From positions 11,470,001 to 11,534,000 of the forward strand of contig CM060731.1 in the NCBI GenBank assembly GCA_030704615.1: a stretch of DNA of 64,000 nt, written 5' to 3'. Positions 1 through 13,509 of this stretch are shown piece after piece. The translations under genes were made by a program, and so were the position numbers. The notes below the pieces were generated by a model. It was not told the origin of the DNA. It did no database searches and saw nothing but the letters and a program-made list of their open reading frames with translations. The stretch's first letter is position 1; the number at the start of each line of letters is the position of its first letter. The DNA is from Takakia lepidozioides (Eukaryota > Streptophyta > Takakiopsida > Takakiales > Takakiaceae).

Positions 1-546
1 TCAAAAGATGCAAGGCTCATCTTCTCAGCAGAAAGACATTGGCAAAGGTTCTATTGGCGTTACACTGCTCTCCAAATACAGTGGTGAGGAATGCTTCTAC
101 CTAACGTGCTGGCCCTTTTGCCTATCAACCACAGGATCGTTCTCCATTTTGCAGGAAAGTTTCTTCTGTGTTATCACGGCTGAAAGCAACGGGTACATCC
201 CTCTCTAGAGCCTGGAACATGCAGATTACAAGCTATCATTCCCAGCATGAAGACACAGTGCAAAATTGTTCCGTTCTGCTGTATCTGTGAACCCAAACAA
301 TACACTAACAATAACATACCAAGTCACTCAACAGATACTCTGTATAAGCATCTCAAACTATCTTGCTAACTAAGCTGCAAGTAAAGGGGGAGCTAATTAA
401 CCAAACATGAATTTGATTCACCAATGGAATGAAGTACTGACTGTTCTGATTGTTAGAACAGGGTATATATATAATATACAACCCGAGGTGGGAGGTAGCA
501 GTCGGACTGGATGATGGGTGGTGTCCAGATTAGCTCATAACTAAGC
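1..546. other. 3' flank of the P450, no gene seen
   Basis: No recognisable coding exon or RNA. It contains a short TA-rich run near 465-478. It presumably includes the 3' UTR of the P450, which ends at 547 on the minus strand. Confidence 0.5.
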
Positions 547-3413
547 TCAAAGGGTGTGTCGATCAAGCTTCCTGACAAGAAGCTGCAATCCATATGCGGG
601 CATAAGGGTTTGTCCTATACCAGGCGCATGGCGGTACCCCGGTGACAGAGAGAAGCTGAACCTCTGCAGCAGCATACAGAGAAGAACCTTGGCCTCCATC
701 AATGCAAAGTTCCTTCCCAAACACATGCGGCTACCGCCACCAAAAGGAAGGAAGGCGTCTGTGTGCGCCATTGACTCCCAACGATCGGGTTTGAAACTAG
801 TGGCATCCTTTCCCCAAAGCTCCTGGCTCTGATGAATGAGAGCAATAGGAATCACTATGGTGGTATCTGGAATTACAGATATGTCTCCCAGTTTGTGTGC
901 CTGAATGCAGTCTCTTTCAACTGCTGCGACTGGCGGGTAAAGCCGCAATGTCTCGTCCAGTATCATCGACACCTGGGTCACAATAGTCATTCTAGTTAGA
1001 TGCATGTACTAAACATAAACCACTTCTCTTCGTACTATCAGTAAGTATTTTATGTATGTGAGCCCCCGTCATTTCATCTCAACCTAAAAAGCAGCTCTGA
1101 GCAGGCATTGTATGTAATGAAGGTGTACACTTGCCCGGTTTCCAGTCCATGTAATGCCAACATTGAGCTGAGAAGCCTTTAATGAGATTGGAAAAGCATG
1201 CTGGTTGGTACTTAAAGCGGCAAAGAAAAGCTTACTAACCGCTTTGAGGTTAGCAGTGTTTTCAGCGTCAGGTGGAGCATCCCCCAAGACCTCCTCCACT
1301 TCTGAACGCGCCCGACGCTGCCACTCGGGATGCAATGACAGCATCGTTAGTGTCCAAGTCAAAAGAACTGAAGTGGTGATGTTTCCAGCAGCAAACATGG
1401 TTCTGCATTCATGCAGGAGCTGGGTTCTGTTCATGGTGGCACTGCCTGCCTGCATCGCCTCCATCATTACTCCCAACAAGTCGTTGCCGTATATACTCTC
1501 GTGTGACGACTTCGTGTGTTGATTACCTTTGGTGGCCTGAGCAAGGCGCGCATCCACAATCTCTTCAAGTATAGAGTTTACAACGTTTTGATATCTCCAC
1601 GCTTTCCGATTGCTGGCGACTGGAAGGAACCTGCATTGACATGCACATTTTTTTTCACACATCCAACTGAAGTGGGCATCTTGACCAACGTAACTTCTCA
1701 AAATCCTGCAGGCGTACTAGTTCTGGTAGTCAGTAAGTTTTTGGACATAGTGTCTACCTGCCAAGGAAACATGCAGAGATTGATCTAACCTTGATCTCAA
1801 TAGAAGCTCTGGAGTACTTGTTACATGTGACAGTGAGAAAACGGCTGTATTTAACATTCAGGAATAGTGTGCACCCAGGTGAAATTTAGACAGGCTAGAG
1901 AGATCTATGAAATTAAGCGCACCAGAAGCCAGGTAGGAGGTGGCCGTATCCAAACTCTCTGTCACTGACTGTAGTGGCCAACGCTTTCATAGCCTCAGCG
2001 GCCACGCCTCCTTTGCTGACTTGGTCATTTTCTCCAGCCCTCACTCTTGTCGAGCCAAAAGTGGCCCTGACAACTACGTCCATCGTTGTTCTGGAAATGT
2101 CCAAGTCAATATTGATCTCTGCGCACTTCCCATCTGAGGTGTTGCTGATTTGCGTCTGCCATTTCTGGACTAGCTCCTCCCCACAGTCCACCATATGATG
2201 CAAGACACAGTCCTGCGTGTATTTTGGGTGATCAGTGCACTGGTCTACATATCGGCAATTGACAACTATGAGACAACGTGCAAGCTTATAGCCCTGCATC
2301 ACTACATTTACAACATGTACATCTAGAGATATGTACAGACCGTAGTTACATTGTTCTTTGAACATGTGGATATATATGACGTATGGCTGCAAATGTATAC
2401 ACTATCTAGAGCAAGCATAATAGTGCAGAGGAGGGCAGGACTGATCGACCCAGAGAGCATCAATTGGGGATCGCGTCAGTCTACGATTGTCTCACACACT
2501 GAAATAGTGACTTCAGATAAAATTACTTAGCAATCTCTGTACAGCACAGCGGCCAGATTTAGCCTGATCCTGTCCAAAACATGTCCTCGTTAAGTAGGAG
2601 TCAGTTTAGTACCTTCAGGTAGTTCACACGGAAAGAAGGGCTGATAATTCTGTGCTGTTCCTTCCACAACGAACCTTCAGACACGAGAAGGCCCTTCCCC
2701 ACCAAAGGAGCAATCGCATCGGTATTCAGCGCAGATTTGTTGTAGCATGAAGCTTTCGAGAGCAAGACCTGTTTCGCCAGGATTGGATCCGCGACCCCAA
2801 TCCGTGTTGACGATCCCACTTCATGAATGGACACATTGCCTGTATTCAAGACCAGATATCGAGAACATTTAACAACTAGGGCACCTGTGATTGTGCAGAC
2901 CGTTAGGATCTCGTGTAATGTAGTTTATGAACACAGTCCTGATAGGTTCTTGAGTGCTACATATACTCCAAAGAAGATAATCGGTTCACGTGTACTTTAC
3001 ATTACATCTGAAGACCTCGGAATTTAGCAACTGTTTCATGAATCCAATTGACAACTTCAAGTACAGTCCATGCTCCGGGGATGCTCCGAGGGTCCATAAA
3101 GTACCTTGACATTCTATGCGAGATGTGTACAAAAAACAGGGATCCTACCATACTCCCTGGCAAAGGTGACCAGGTATGGAATCGTTCGAGTGGAGTTGGG
3201 ATCTGTAAACTGGAGACTGCGTGGGAGGGAACTCCGGAGCTCCTGAATCTCTGGAAGATTCCCAACGAAGGGCCTGAAAACTGGCCCACGAATGCCTTGC
3301 TTCTCGTAGAATCTGCGTTTACTGTAAGGTGTCCACCATCGCCAGAACAGTATAGTGGCTACCCAACATACACACAACGCTGCGCACACTGCTGGAATCC
3401 CCCAATTCGTCAT
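547..3413 (-). CDS. Cytochrome P450, CYP72 clan, five exons
   Basis: Membrane-anchored haem monooxygenase, expected on the ER; substrate not predictable. Exons read on the minus strand: 3413-3149, 2839-2613, 2212-1923, 1630-1240, 972-547; phases agree and give 532 residues, normal for the family. The N-terminus has a hydrophobic anchor (AVCAALCVCWVATILFW), then RFYEKQGIRGP, typical of the CYP72 clan. Further motifs: C-helix WKEQHR, I-helix AAGNITTS, K-helix ETLR, FKPDRW, and the haem loop FGGGSRMCLG with the Cys ligand. The start is the first ATG in frame, just before the anchor. Oddity: the I-helix acid of the usual AGxE/DTT motif is Ile here, although the Thr remains. The exact CYP family (709, 714, 735 or relatives) is not resolved. 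Assignment as a P450 is secure. Confidence 0.93.
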
Positions 3414-5608
3414 CTTAGCCAATATTGGTAGATCTGGGCTCCCTCTTTCATGCACTCTACCTCCGTGTCGATGTACCGTGTATGGCGGTGCTAATGCCTA
3501 ACAATTGTGATCGCTGTCTTATATACACGGGCACTTTTCAGCCACCCTACGAAGGAGCGGCTGTCTGTGTGTTACACGCACTTCGGATTCCTGGGAACAC
3601 GAGCTGACGTTGTCGTCGGGAAGTTTTTGTGCACTGACGACAGAACCTTCCGCGCAACTCCCCCTGCACTCAATCTGCAGCTTCACAAATCAGGCCCCTT
3701 CATTAAGTTATATAGAGAGGCAAAACTAGTTACCTCGTCCCTGAGTGACACTGCCCAAGGGAAGGGGGAGTCTAAGATTACCACACCCAACAAGGTAGCT
3801 GCCACACTATCCAACTGAGCTACCCGCTGCCGGTAAGTTAGCTTCTAGAAGCAGCTGACGTTAGTATTAGGGACCTGCCCTGCTTTTCCCATCATTTTCT
3901 GACCACATTTCACCCAGGCTGCTTTGTATATAAAGGCCGCTTTAGTCTTGGCTCGTCCCTCATTATCAACGGGGTTTATTTTTTCCCCTCAAATAAAGTA
4001 AATGGCCAACGCCTTTTATTTTAATTAAAAAATATTTTTAAATAAATAAAAGGCAATGGTAGCCTTTGATCCTGTGAGACCAACTGCTTTGGGGGATTGT
4101 ATTACAGATGTTTCTAACAGCCAGTAAAAATTAGAGGCTGTGACGAACGTATTCTGAGCAGTTTTAGAAGCTGGTCCAGATAGCTCTCCCGCATTACTGG
4201 AAACTCAGACTTGTTTCAATGGTGCATTCTCTTGAATCTGAAAGCATAAAGTATTACAGGTACCGGCAACAAGATCAATAGCGAAAATGTAACTAAACAT
4301 ATGACGCCATTGCATGTTTGACTGGCATAGAAAAGAGGAAGATGAGGTGGGGAACTGGGGCCATTTGCATTCGTGCTGCAAGCCGCCCAAAAAGAGAGAT
4401 AAGGATGGGGTACGTATGGGTTGGACCGAAATTGGGTGGGAGGGCCAGTGGGCCCTCGTGTTGTGAGAATGTGGCGTGGGATGTTGACGTTGCTGACTGT
4501 GTTGCGGTTGGGCACTGCGTTTTGTCATCTTCCGCAGTCTGCAAAAGGTGATTGACAGTACGTCTCTCTCAGATGTACTGCATCATATTTAGACACATGC
4601 TGACGGTGCAACTGTCATTGCGACGAATAGAAGTTGTCATATTGGATGAGCAACAAGTTGAAACTGAAGGCGTAATGTCTTCTTCCTTCTTGATTTATTG
4701 TTGGCCTTCCCTTTAGCAGGGACTACCTGTATGCATGTCTTCTTCCTTCTCGATTTATTGTGCTCCATTGGTAGATGAATGTTAATTTACTAATCTGCAC
4801 CTGATATCTTGAGTGGGTCCCAACTGGGCACACTGTTCTTTATGTTCTGGATGTGTTCCATTGATGAATGTGAGTGTATTGGGTCTCTTGACGTTGAAGT
4901 AGGGGAGAAAATGCGGTCAAAGGATCTTACACTCGGTCAGGCAACAATTGGTGTGTTGTGCAGAGTCATGCTCCCTAATGGCCCTTACCAGGCGAGCGGT
5001 AGCTAGAGGCAATGACGTGGAAGTCCTTATAAGGGGCGATGGTAATACTTAGATGGTAATAAAACGTAAGTACATGTCAGTAAGAACCATTTTACGGCTA
5101 CCACAAGAACCATTTTACAGCTACCACACGACCGGCAATCCTTTGTGCATAAGGAGACGAGAAGGGAGAGAAGAAGCGACAATCTGTTAAAGGGTAAACA
5201 AGAGAGACGATCTCCGTGGCGGGAAGGAGCTAAACACGACAAAGACATTCCCTACCATTTCGGATTTCCAGGCGGTAGTCCTTGTAAATCCGACTTCCGC
5301 GGAGAGGCTCCACGTACGCACCACGTCGGCCACCATACTTTTCTATGCCCTTCCTTGCCGTTCCTCTTGTGTGGTAGGTGAAGGTGCTGCTCTGCTCTGC
5401 GTCTCACCGCAGTCCGGACTGGCTACAGCCCGGTAGTAGCCCATAAGCGAGGCGCTACCTAGTTCGAAACCAGTATTAACAGGTGCTCTATCATAACCCA
5501 CCAAATAACTAAGGGTCCAACGGAAAAAATACCACATATGTCTCAGAATCTGGATAACTGCCAGCAATGAGGGGTAAAAGTAATCATGTGTGGTGGTGTG
5601 AATGCACC
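3414..5608. other. Intergenic region between the P450 and the permease
   Basis: No coding exon recognised. It should hold the P450 promoter (right-hand side of 3413). Structures seen: an AT-rich imperfect palindrome at about 4011-4054 with outer arms GCCTTTTATTT and AAATAAAAGGC; a 25-bp direct repeat (TGTCTTCTTCCTTCT then GATTTATTGT) at about 4677 and 4737; and a tandem doubling of AAGAACCATTTTAC at about 5091-5138. Confidence 0.5.
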
Positions 5609-8600
5609 TTAAGCTGAGGTGCCTAATAGTATCAAAGCCACCAGAGCTCCCATCAAGTTTGGCAGCCATGCCCCCAAGTATGGGCCAACATAACCTAACT
5701 GCAGCAAGCACACATATATCCACTTTTACAACCTGAATGCAAGGGACAAGCCAGCAAAACTTGATCCTGTTAGTATTTTAGCAATTAATATATGCCTACA
5801 CACTGGGGTACCTTGGTAGTTATTTTGCTGTATGACATCCAAGTGAAAGCCCAAAGTAGTTGCATCTGTTTAGTATGAAAAAAAACTTTCATAATCATTT
5901 TTCCACACTTCCACACTCCCCCATAAAATACTGTGCCATTTGAGATTGATATCTCCCACAATCAGCAAGATCCGAGCAGAAAATTGATGTGCTTGAAGGG
6001 CTGCATACCTGGCCTATAAGGGATCCAAACACAGAGACACTGTAGTAGCCAAACACAATCGCGGGAGTCAATGCCAGCCCGATCTGCCCCACCAGTGGCA
6101 TTTGCTCAGAGTAAAAACTTGCAATTAGTCTGCCAAGGTGGCAATCTGATCCTGAATTGAGTAAGAGATTGACATACAGTGCCAAGAACAAATGAGAGGG
6201 AACAAGAAGTACGACTCGGCAGAGCCAACAAAAGGTGCCAATGATATCACCATGAGTACAGTGGTGCTGGAAAACCTAATTGAGCTTGATTGATATGCTT
6301 TTTCCAAATACAACCGAAGCTTTTGTTCCGGTCTGAGAGCAATATAACTGCTCAGATTCTAGTGAAAAGACATCCTTAATATGATCCAGATGTGCAGTAC
6401 AATAACCTCTCACTAAGCACTCGCCAGCCTGAAAGCAACAAGGGACAAAGAGGATGAAAGCAAAAACAGGGAAGGCAGGTCAGCAATTCACAACCTTACC
6501 CATCTCTGCTTCTGTCGCAGACGAAGACTTAGAAGCGAACCAACCATTCCAAATACCACACATGCAAATGGAAGTGAAATACGTTGCTGTAGCTTCACCT
6601 GCGCTAACAATGAATTGATTGTTGATCAACATGCCAACACAATTGTTTCCTCAGGTAACGCATCGCCCAAAGCTGTCCTTACCCAGACCTAATTTAGGGA
6701 GCTGAGATTGGGAGAATTGTGCTTTGCGGCTACATCCGACCAATGGAGCAGAATCTAATGATAAAGAATTTCTGGAGAAGACACACACCAAAAATGTTTT
6801 TGATTTAAAAACGAGGTCACATTGGAGAAATTCATCAGTGCAGGCGTCAGTTGTCCAAGACATGTATCTTGACTCAGTTTTAATAAATAAGCTGAAAAAG
6901 TGACACTAATGAAACATACCTCAAGCTTGCGGCTTTCCTTCACATTCCTACTTGTATGCAGAAGGTGCTGCAGCCTTAACACCTGCCAGAACAATTTCTG
7001 CTTGAGCTCACCTTTGGCGGTTCAGAATGATTGGTCCTTTATAAGCACAGATCTTTGTGAGCTTGTCAAGGAAGAAATGAATACAAATATGCTTGCATCA
7101 GTTGCCTCACAATGAGGCTGACATGTCCAGTACATGCATAGGTACCAGGAAGGAAACATGATGTCACCTCCACCATAGTCAGGTCATCGAAAGATTTACA
7201 GAGTCCAAATTCTGCAAGATCCATTGGAGCTCGTGTCAAGCCAGGGACACCTGCCGCACACCCAAGCAACTATGCAACAAAGATTAGGTTGTATGCAAAG
7301 TAGTACTGCGTGTGGACCAGCTTAATTGCTGCACTCATCACTATTGATGGTCAACGACAATAAAGTCTCAAGCTTTTCACTTGAGTCCAGCAACAATGCT
7401 TGTTAGGCAAGGAGCACCAGAAACCAAATGGTATAGAAGACATCAACCCCAACACAAGCTTTAGAAACACATCACCTACATTGAGCTTTGAAGAGACGAA
7501 CTGCCTGCAGAGATACAGGCAAGAACTCTTTGGTCTGGTGCATGATTGCATTTCCTCCGTCCAAGTTATGCGTTCCGCATGTAGCCTCCTGAGCCAGAAC
7601 GTACTCAGTGCCATCGCTGAAGACCCACATCAGAAGAGATGTATCCCATGTCGCTGCTTCTGCCACTACCACTCTCTTCACTGCAGTTGCAACCAGACAA
7701 ACGCAGCCAATGTTACTGCATGACTAAATGCTAAGCACAATTGAGAGCTCTCACTTCCTTCATGTAATCCTACAGATTCCTTCAGACGCTTTTCAAGCCT
7801 GTCTAGAGATCAATCAATTTTACTACTACGTGTTTGTTGGTGTCTCACGAACCCCGGCCCCCTCTCCAGAAGTTGAATCCCTCAAACCATCCCTCTCTTA
7901 GTCTCTCAATCACCCTTAGAAATATAATTACAATACCCAGCATCTCAACATCAACCCTATCACCACTTTAGTATCAGTGTCAGGCCAAGATTTGCCCAGG
8001 AGCACCTATCAACATCTACGATACACATCACCCTGAAAGAGGTTAAGAACAAACCTACAGTGACACTAACCTGCCTTACGACTAGAGTGCAGGATCATCT
8101 GTGAAGAAGTGGCAGCCCCCTGAAGGGCTTGACGCTTGGTACTCTGCATCACTGGCAACAGTACATGATCCTGGCAAATGGAGCTAACACTCACATCAAA
8201 CCCTATGCCAACTAACTAACTTCCTACACAACCTTTCAAACTATTCCTTCACACAAGTTGAATTGAGACTAGTGTTCAACCTTACACTCCACTTATATGA
8301 AAAACTCAGATACGAATAAAAACATGGTCAAGCACATTTACCTTTACCTCCAAAAGTGTGACTTTGACCAAGGCTTTACCGTTGAACCCATGTGCGTATA
8401 GTAAGCGGACTAGACCACATTCCCTGCACTTTACCATGAGAGGACAACAGTTGATCACTCCAAAACCATTGCCGGTCATTAATACAAGAGAACTGAAAGA
8501 ACAAGCATGTGCAGCGCTTAACAACTCTCATGTGGAGACATTTTAAAGCTACCTTGAGAGTTATAAATGACAGCAGCCCTTGGACCTATAAGTGATCCCA

Positions 8601-11600
8601 AGCTGCAATGTGTCTGTGCGTGAGAGTGTGTGTCAGAGAGAGACGAAAAAAGGCTAGACGAGTTGTGATCAACATTTTTGGCTTAAAGAGTTTGAATCTT
8701 TGCACCCACATCAGGCAGGACCAAGTAGGACAGGAGGCAACCTGGCACCTGCTCCACCAGCTCGAGTAACTTTTGCAGAAACAAAGTGCTCGGCAACAAT
8801 CAAATCTTATTAATGACCATGAAGGTCAGCTTAAAGAGAAGTACACGAACTTACCCAAATTCTGGGTAGATCAGAGGCTTGCTGAAGGAAGCTGAAGATG
8901 TCTCCTTCCCCTGTCAGCATGTGATTTTTTATCAGTATTAAGTGTGCATGGTACCAAGAAACAGATAATATAACCAATTAAACTTAAAGTTAGAAATGTA
9001 CGGAAGGGCATACTTACGGTATCTGCGTTCAAGGCCTCAGTCATAGCATTACATACACTTGCTGCTCTGGTAATCTCCCTGGCAGTCCTGTTTGCTAGAG
9101 GCGTTATCCCCTGTATGGATCATTGCGGCCATAAGAAACATTCCTGACACTTCCTTCAATCTTGAGAAGGTGTTGTCTAAAATTGCAAGACAGATTGTAC
9201 ATGTTATTAGAAGGGATCCAAAACTCCAAGGCACTGCCTTTTGGAACGTTTTGATGGAGGCATAGACTTGTACAACACACAACAACCTCATGTGATCTAG
9301 AAATTTGGCTTGAGCACAGTCAATCAACACAGAGCACTTCATTTTGATACACCAAGCTACATGAGCTCCAGAAAATTCTACCTAACAGGACATAAGGTGG
9401 CAGAAAGGAATGTTGTTGCACTGTGGTGGTTTATTCCCTGCAGCACACAAGGTTGTTTACTATGCACCAAGGTTACCCCCCAGTTATACATCCATACCCC
9501 ATATGATTCAGGAATTCAAGCAGTGAGGGTGGTAAAGGTAACACCATTTTCCCCCTTCTGCAAGAAACTGAGTACAGTTGTGAAGCACTCTAGGTGACTC
9601 CCATTGTCACCATATTTCAACAATACAAAGAGTGGCATTCATAGTCATAGAAAGGTCCTAAGAGGACTAGAAATATGCTAAATGAGGGCTATCTGACTGG
9701 TACTGCACCTCTGCAAGCACTAAGTGCAACAAGGTGACTGCCGTGAACACGAGGAAAGCGGGCCTCAAAATGCGTCCAATAGTTACCCCACCTGCTAGTA
9801 ATGCTGCGCGTACCACTCAATTCTCTGGATGACATTCTAAAAGAGGTCTTGCATCTAAGTACTTGCACTTACAACTTACATAAAGAGGATCTAGCATCAA
9901 ACAACTCAATTATCCCTACCATTCCTATCTTTATTTATGTCTACGAATTCAAAATATTCATTGACAACCACTCAGATGGAAGACAAGCCTGCATAGTTTT
10001 TTAATTAGTCAAGATGCAGACAAATTTCTTATAGCTATGACTGTCAGATGCACCAATACAAAGTCATACATCAATTTTGTGGAGCTGGGGGCCCGATGAG
10101 TAACATATTTACAAATGAGAGGTGACAGTAACAATTGCACCGCATCCTTAGCTCTGACCTACACATTAGAAGCAGGTACAAAATACAGAAAATTGCAAGT
10201 TGCAACCCCTTACTTGCCTTCCAGAACTCAACTGCCCCTTTCAAGGGAAATTCCTACACACTGACTCTAAATACCACAGAAAAGCTTTGAAATCCCATAC
10301 AAGGAAACAACGAATTACAACATAACGTCAGAAATGGCTTGAGAGTACCGTTCAGTTCGTTGTCTGCACCCATGCGACCAAATGCTGCCATTGAAGCCAG
10401 CAACGATGCCATTGGCAGAGCCAACCCAATGTATGACTGTTCACAAATCCACGCATCACCACGTAAACCCAGCTCAGCTCTTTGGTTTTTAATTGATCCC
10501 AAAATAGCAACATGAGGCTGGGGGAAGAGGTACAGACAGTGACGTAGAAGAGACTGCAGAAGGAAAAGATCGTTGCAATGTGGCATCATGACCCTTGGAC
10601 CTCATCCTAAGAACGCCCAAGCCCTGCAGCAAAAGCCATATCTGCTACTCCTCCAAACTGGTTTGTCAAACATTAGGATTTCATTGATTCTAAAAATGCT
10701 AGATACTTCGTTAATGAAAATTGTCCTCTGCAATAATTTGCTGGAGTATCGATGGTACCGGAAGGTGCAGAACGATGAGCTTCAAAACTAGCATAATACA
10801 ATGAATTGACAAGCCCACTCTCTCTGCCACTGCCATCACTTCTGCCCCTGCACCTGCAAATGTAGACCACGAAAAAGAAGCTCATCAATTCTGTTTCTCT
10901 TCCCCTATCTGCAACACCCTAAGCACTAGGCTAGTCCAACTAAGTAAGGTGCAGACCACTCCACAGTTAAGGAAGGGCGAGATGGTAAGGATAGCCTTCA
11001 TTTGAAAAGTTGTCCAGAAAGACTGTCATTCACCTACTTTAGTTCAGTTTGACTATTGAGAGGCCCGAGACAAGTTCTGACCTTTCCTGAATTCTGGGGG
11101 GCATACAGTAATGAATGGATGCCATGTTTAACTGCCTTCCAAAACAATTGGAACAGCAGAATGTGATGGTAACTCCCGCTACTGGAATTGTGAGCTTCCT
11201 CTGGAGTCTAAGGCCACGCTTTCGACGAGCCAAGACTGACATGCACATTTCTCTTTGTGTGTGTGTATGTCGGGCTCCACGAAAACAAAACATATTGTAG
11301 AAATTCTATAAAATTTGTATTCTAGGAAATGCCGATGTCCTAGCCCTCTTTGACAGATGAAAACATTTAGACAAAAACGCCCTTTAGAAATAGTACCTAT
11401 GGAGACGCCCAAAACCGTGAAAGCGCAAGCACCACACAGGAGTGGGAGGAGGAGCTCCTGCAGCAGGTACATGTTGAGCACTGATGTGGCCTCCTCCATC
11501 ACAATTCCCGCAACCCGTTCTTTGTGTCTCAACAATCCCTGAAACGTGTGTCCTACCGCACTTGAAGCTTTCTCGAAGATAGAGAGACACCTCTCATGCC

Positions 11601-11763
11601 TCCGACTAACATCACTTCTGAAACATAAACACTGACAGGGGGGCACTGATAACGACCGTCCTTGATGTCTAACTAAATTGCTCGAAGTTGTGGATGTACC
11701 TTGTAACCGGGCTGCAAGAGGAGGGAAGAAGTGAGATGCACCTGAGAGAGCTAATCTCAGCAT
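5609..11763 (-). CDS. Plastid-type YjgP/YjgQ (LptF/LptG) family permease
   Basis: Multi-span membrane protein of the LptF/LptG family, which in bacteria forms the permease of the lipopolysaccharide exporter; the closest resemblance is to cyanobacterial members. Exons on the minus strand: 11763-11397, 10853-10759, 10436-10349, 9803-9704, 9087-9018, 8910-8855, 8423-8314 (or 8348), 7680-7517, 7269-7168, 6997-6920, 6598-6500, 6083-6009, 5698-5609. Phases fit throughout and give about 497 residues. Landmarks: YLLQELLLPLLCGACAF (first TM), LALPMASLLASMAAF with ADNEL, AGGVTIGRILRPAF, YPEFGECGLVRLLYA with FNGKA, AEAATWDTSLLMWVFSDGT, TRAPMDLAEF, RISLPFACVVFGMVGSLL, IVFGYYSVSVFGSLIGQ and C-terminal AWLPNL. 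The N-terminus (MLRLALSGASHFF, Ser/Arg/Pro-rich) looks like a plastid transit peptide. Least certain are the exon 7 donor and the exon 8/9 junction. The transported lipid is unknown. Confidence 0.85.
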
Positions 11764-13509
11764 GGTCTCACTTGCGCACTGGGCGTTTGGACTCTCACTT
11801 ATGTCACGAGGGTTCAAGTTGTGAGTACTGAATTGGCACAATAGATGTCCAGAGGCGAGCTTAGGATACAGGAAGCACTCTCAAACCATGGAATGACTTA
11901 TGCTGGCATTTGTCGACAGCCAATGCCACTGGTGTGTTCGAGCGCTTGCTTTGAATATGTTTTCATGTTCCATCTCTACACGTGAGTAAAAACGAGTTCG
12001 CTGTTGAATCTGCTAGAAAGAAGAGATCATCAACAAGTTGGTGAGGACACGCACAATCCAGATGCCTTGTGCACCTATAAAAGTTCTGCCACAAAAATCC
12101 GAGCAATCTGCTTTACTCCTCACACGCATAATGACTCATCCAAATCGCTTCTCTGAGAGACGAAGCTGCTAAGACACACCCGTGTCAGTGTTGCCCAAAT
12201 GTTTCGAGATGATTTTAACTGTAACGTATGTGGCAATCTGCACGGGTACTGAATGGAAATTGCATTGGAGCTGTTGCAGAACAAAGCGATTCTGCTACCG
12301 AGAAGCCTTCATCGCTTCAAATCTTCTTGAGAATTTTTCCTTGTCAAGACGTCAAGACCTTCGAGAGAGAAGCAAGAGCTCAAGAGGGAAGACAGATACG
12401 AGTACGTATATGTACACGTATTCGTATATTCATAAACGGGCGACCCGCTAAACCTACCGGCAGTGACCAGTGAGCGGTGGCTGAGGTGACAGTTCGAGAA
12501 GCCGAACATTATTACTCGTCTATTTGTAATGTACTATCCAAACACTGACACATGGCGTATCATAATTTGTTAATATTTAGGTTCCTCATTTGGGGACCCG
12601 GTGAGGTCCCACATGCAAAACCCTTATCTTATGTTTTTTCCTGTGGGCGAGTCTCTCTCGAGGGGTTGTTGTCTTTTGTGCTCTGGCCCACTAGGTCGGT
12701 CTCCATGCCCCTAGATTTCTCAGTCTCGCAGCTCCGAAATGGAGCGTCAAGCTTGAAAATCGTTTCATTCTTGGAGGATATTTTTTGTGGAATTTAATAA
12801 TCCCTTTCGTATTGATTTTGTAGACAGGGAGCACATCCCCATAGCCTGAAGGGATCTTTCAATATCTGTATTTGTCTCTCATTCTTTCGAGCACGCGGCC
12901 AACTTGCAGGCCTCTTCATCCCTGTTTTCTCCCTTTGGATGTGCAGAGGAATTGTAGCTGTGCGGATTTAGGTCTGGTAGACGCTGTCCACCATTTTCTC
13001 TTTTCTTCCTTCGGATGTTTGGAGGGATTTCAGCCAGAGTAGGTTGAGCCGGGCAAGGAATTATTGGACTCGGGATTGGCACAAAAATCAGGGCACGCCT
13101 CTCAGGCTCGTCCTTGTGGTTGGATCAAGCCTCTATGAGACCATGGCTTTGCAGAGGGATGTGACAGCAGCAGAGAAGGTTTTCGAACAGGGCGGATACA
13201 CGGCATTTTACGTTAGTTAATTGAGTGGCCAGCTTCACAGGTTTCGAAATAGGTCATATAATGAGGGATTATTCATACCCTGAAATCGAAGAGCTCCACA
13301 TGTAAGGAATTTATCTTGTAGCTGGATGTTCATCAAGGAACTGTCCTGTGCTTCATTTTCTAACTCCCATCAAGGGTTCAGCCTGCCAATTTCCGAGTTA
13401 TCAGGATTGCAAGCAGGGGTGTTCACCGATTGCTAAACCCTGCCATTCCTTGGAGTCTTTCAATAGACGTTTCCGACACGGGTCAGAGATACAAACAAGG
13501 GGGACGTGA
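11764..13509. other. Divergent intergenic region, no gene seen
   Basis: Lies between the 5' ends of the minus-strand permease and the plus-strand BT1 carrier, so both promoters are expected here. No coding exon, RNA gene or clear repeat was recognised. Confidence 0.5.

Noticed and set aside
3780-3836. tRNA-like stretch on the minus strand (GGTAGCTCAGTTGGATAG)
   Set aside because: The start and D-arm resemble a tRNA, but no TTCGA T-loop or matching acceptor strand follows, so at most it is a remnant.
11039-11293. Minus-strand frame between permease exons 1 and 2
   Set aside because: It lies in the first intron and does not fit the LptFG alignment.
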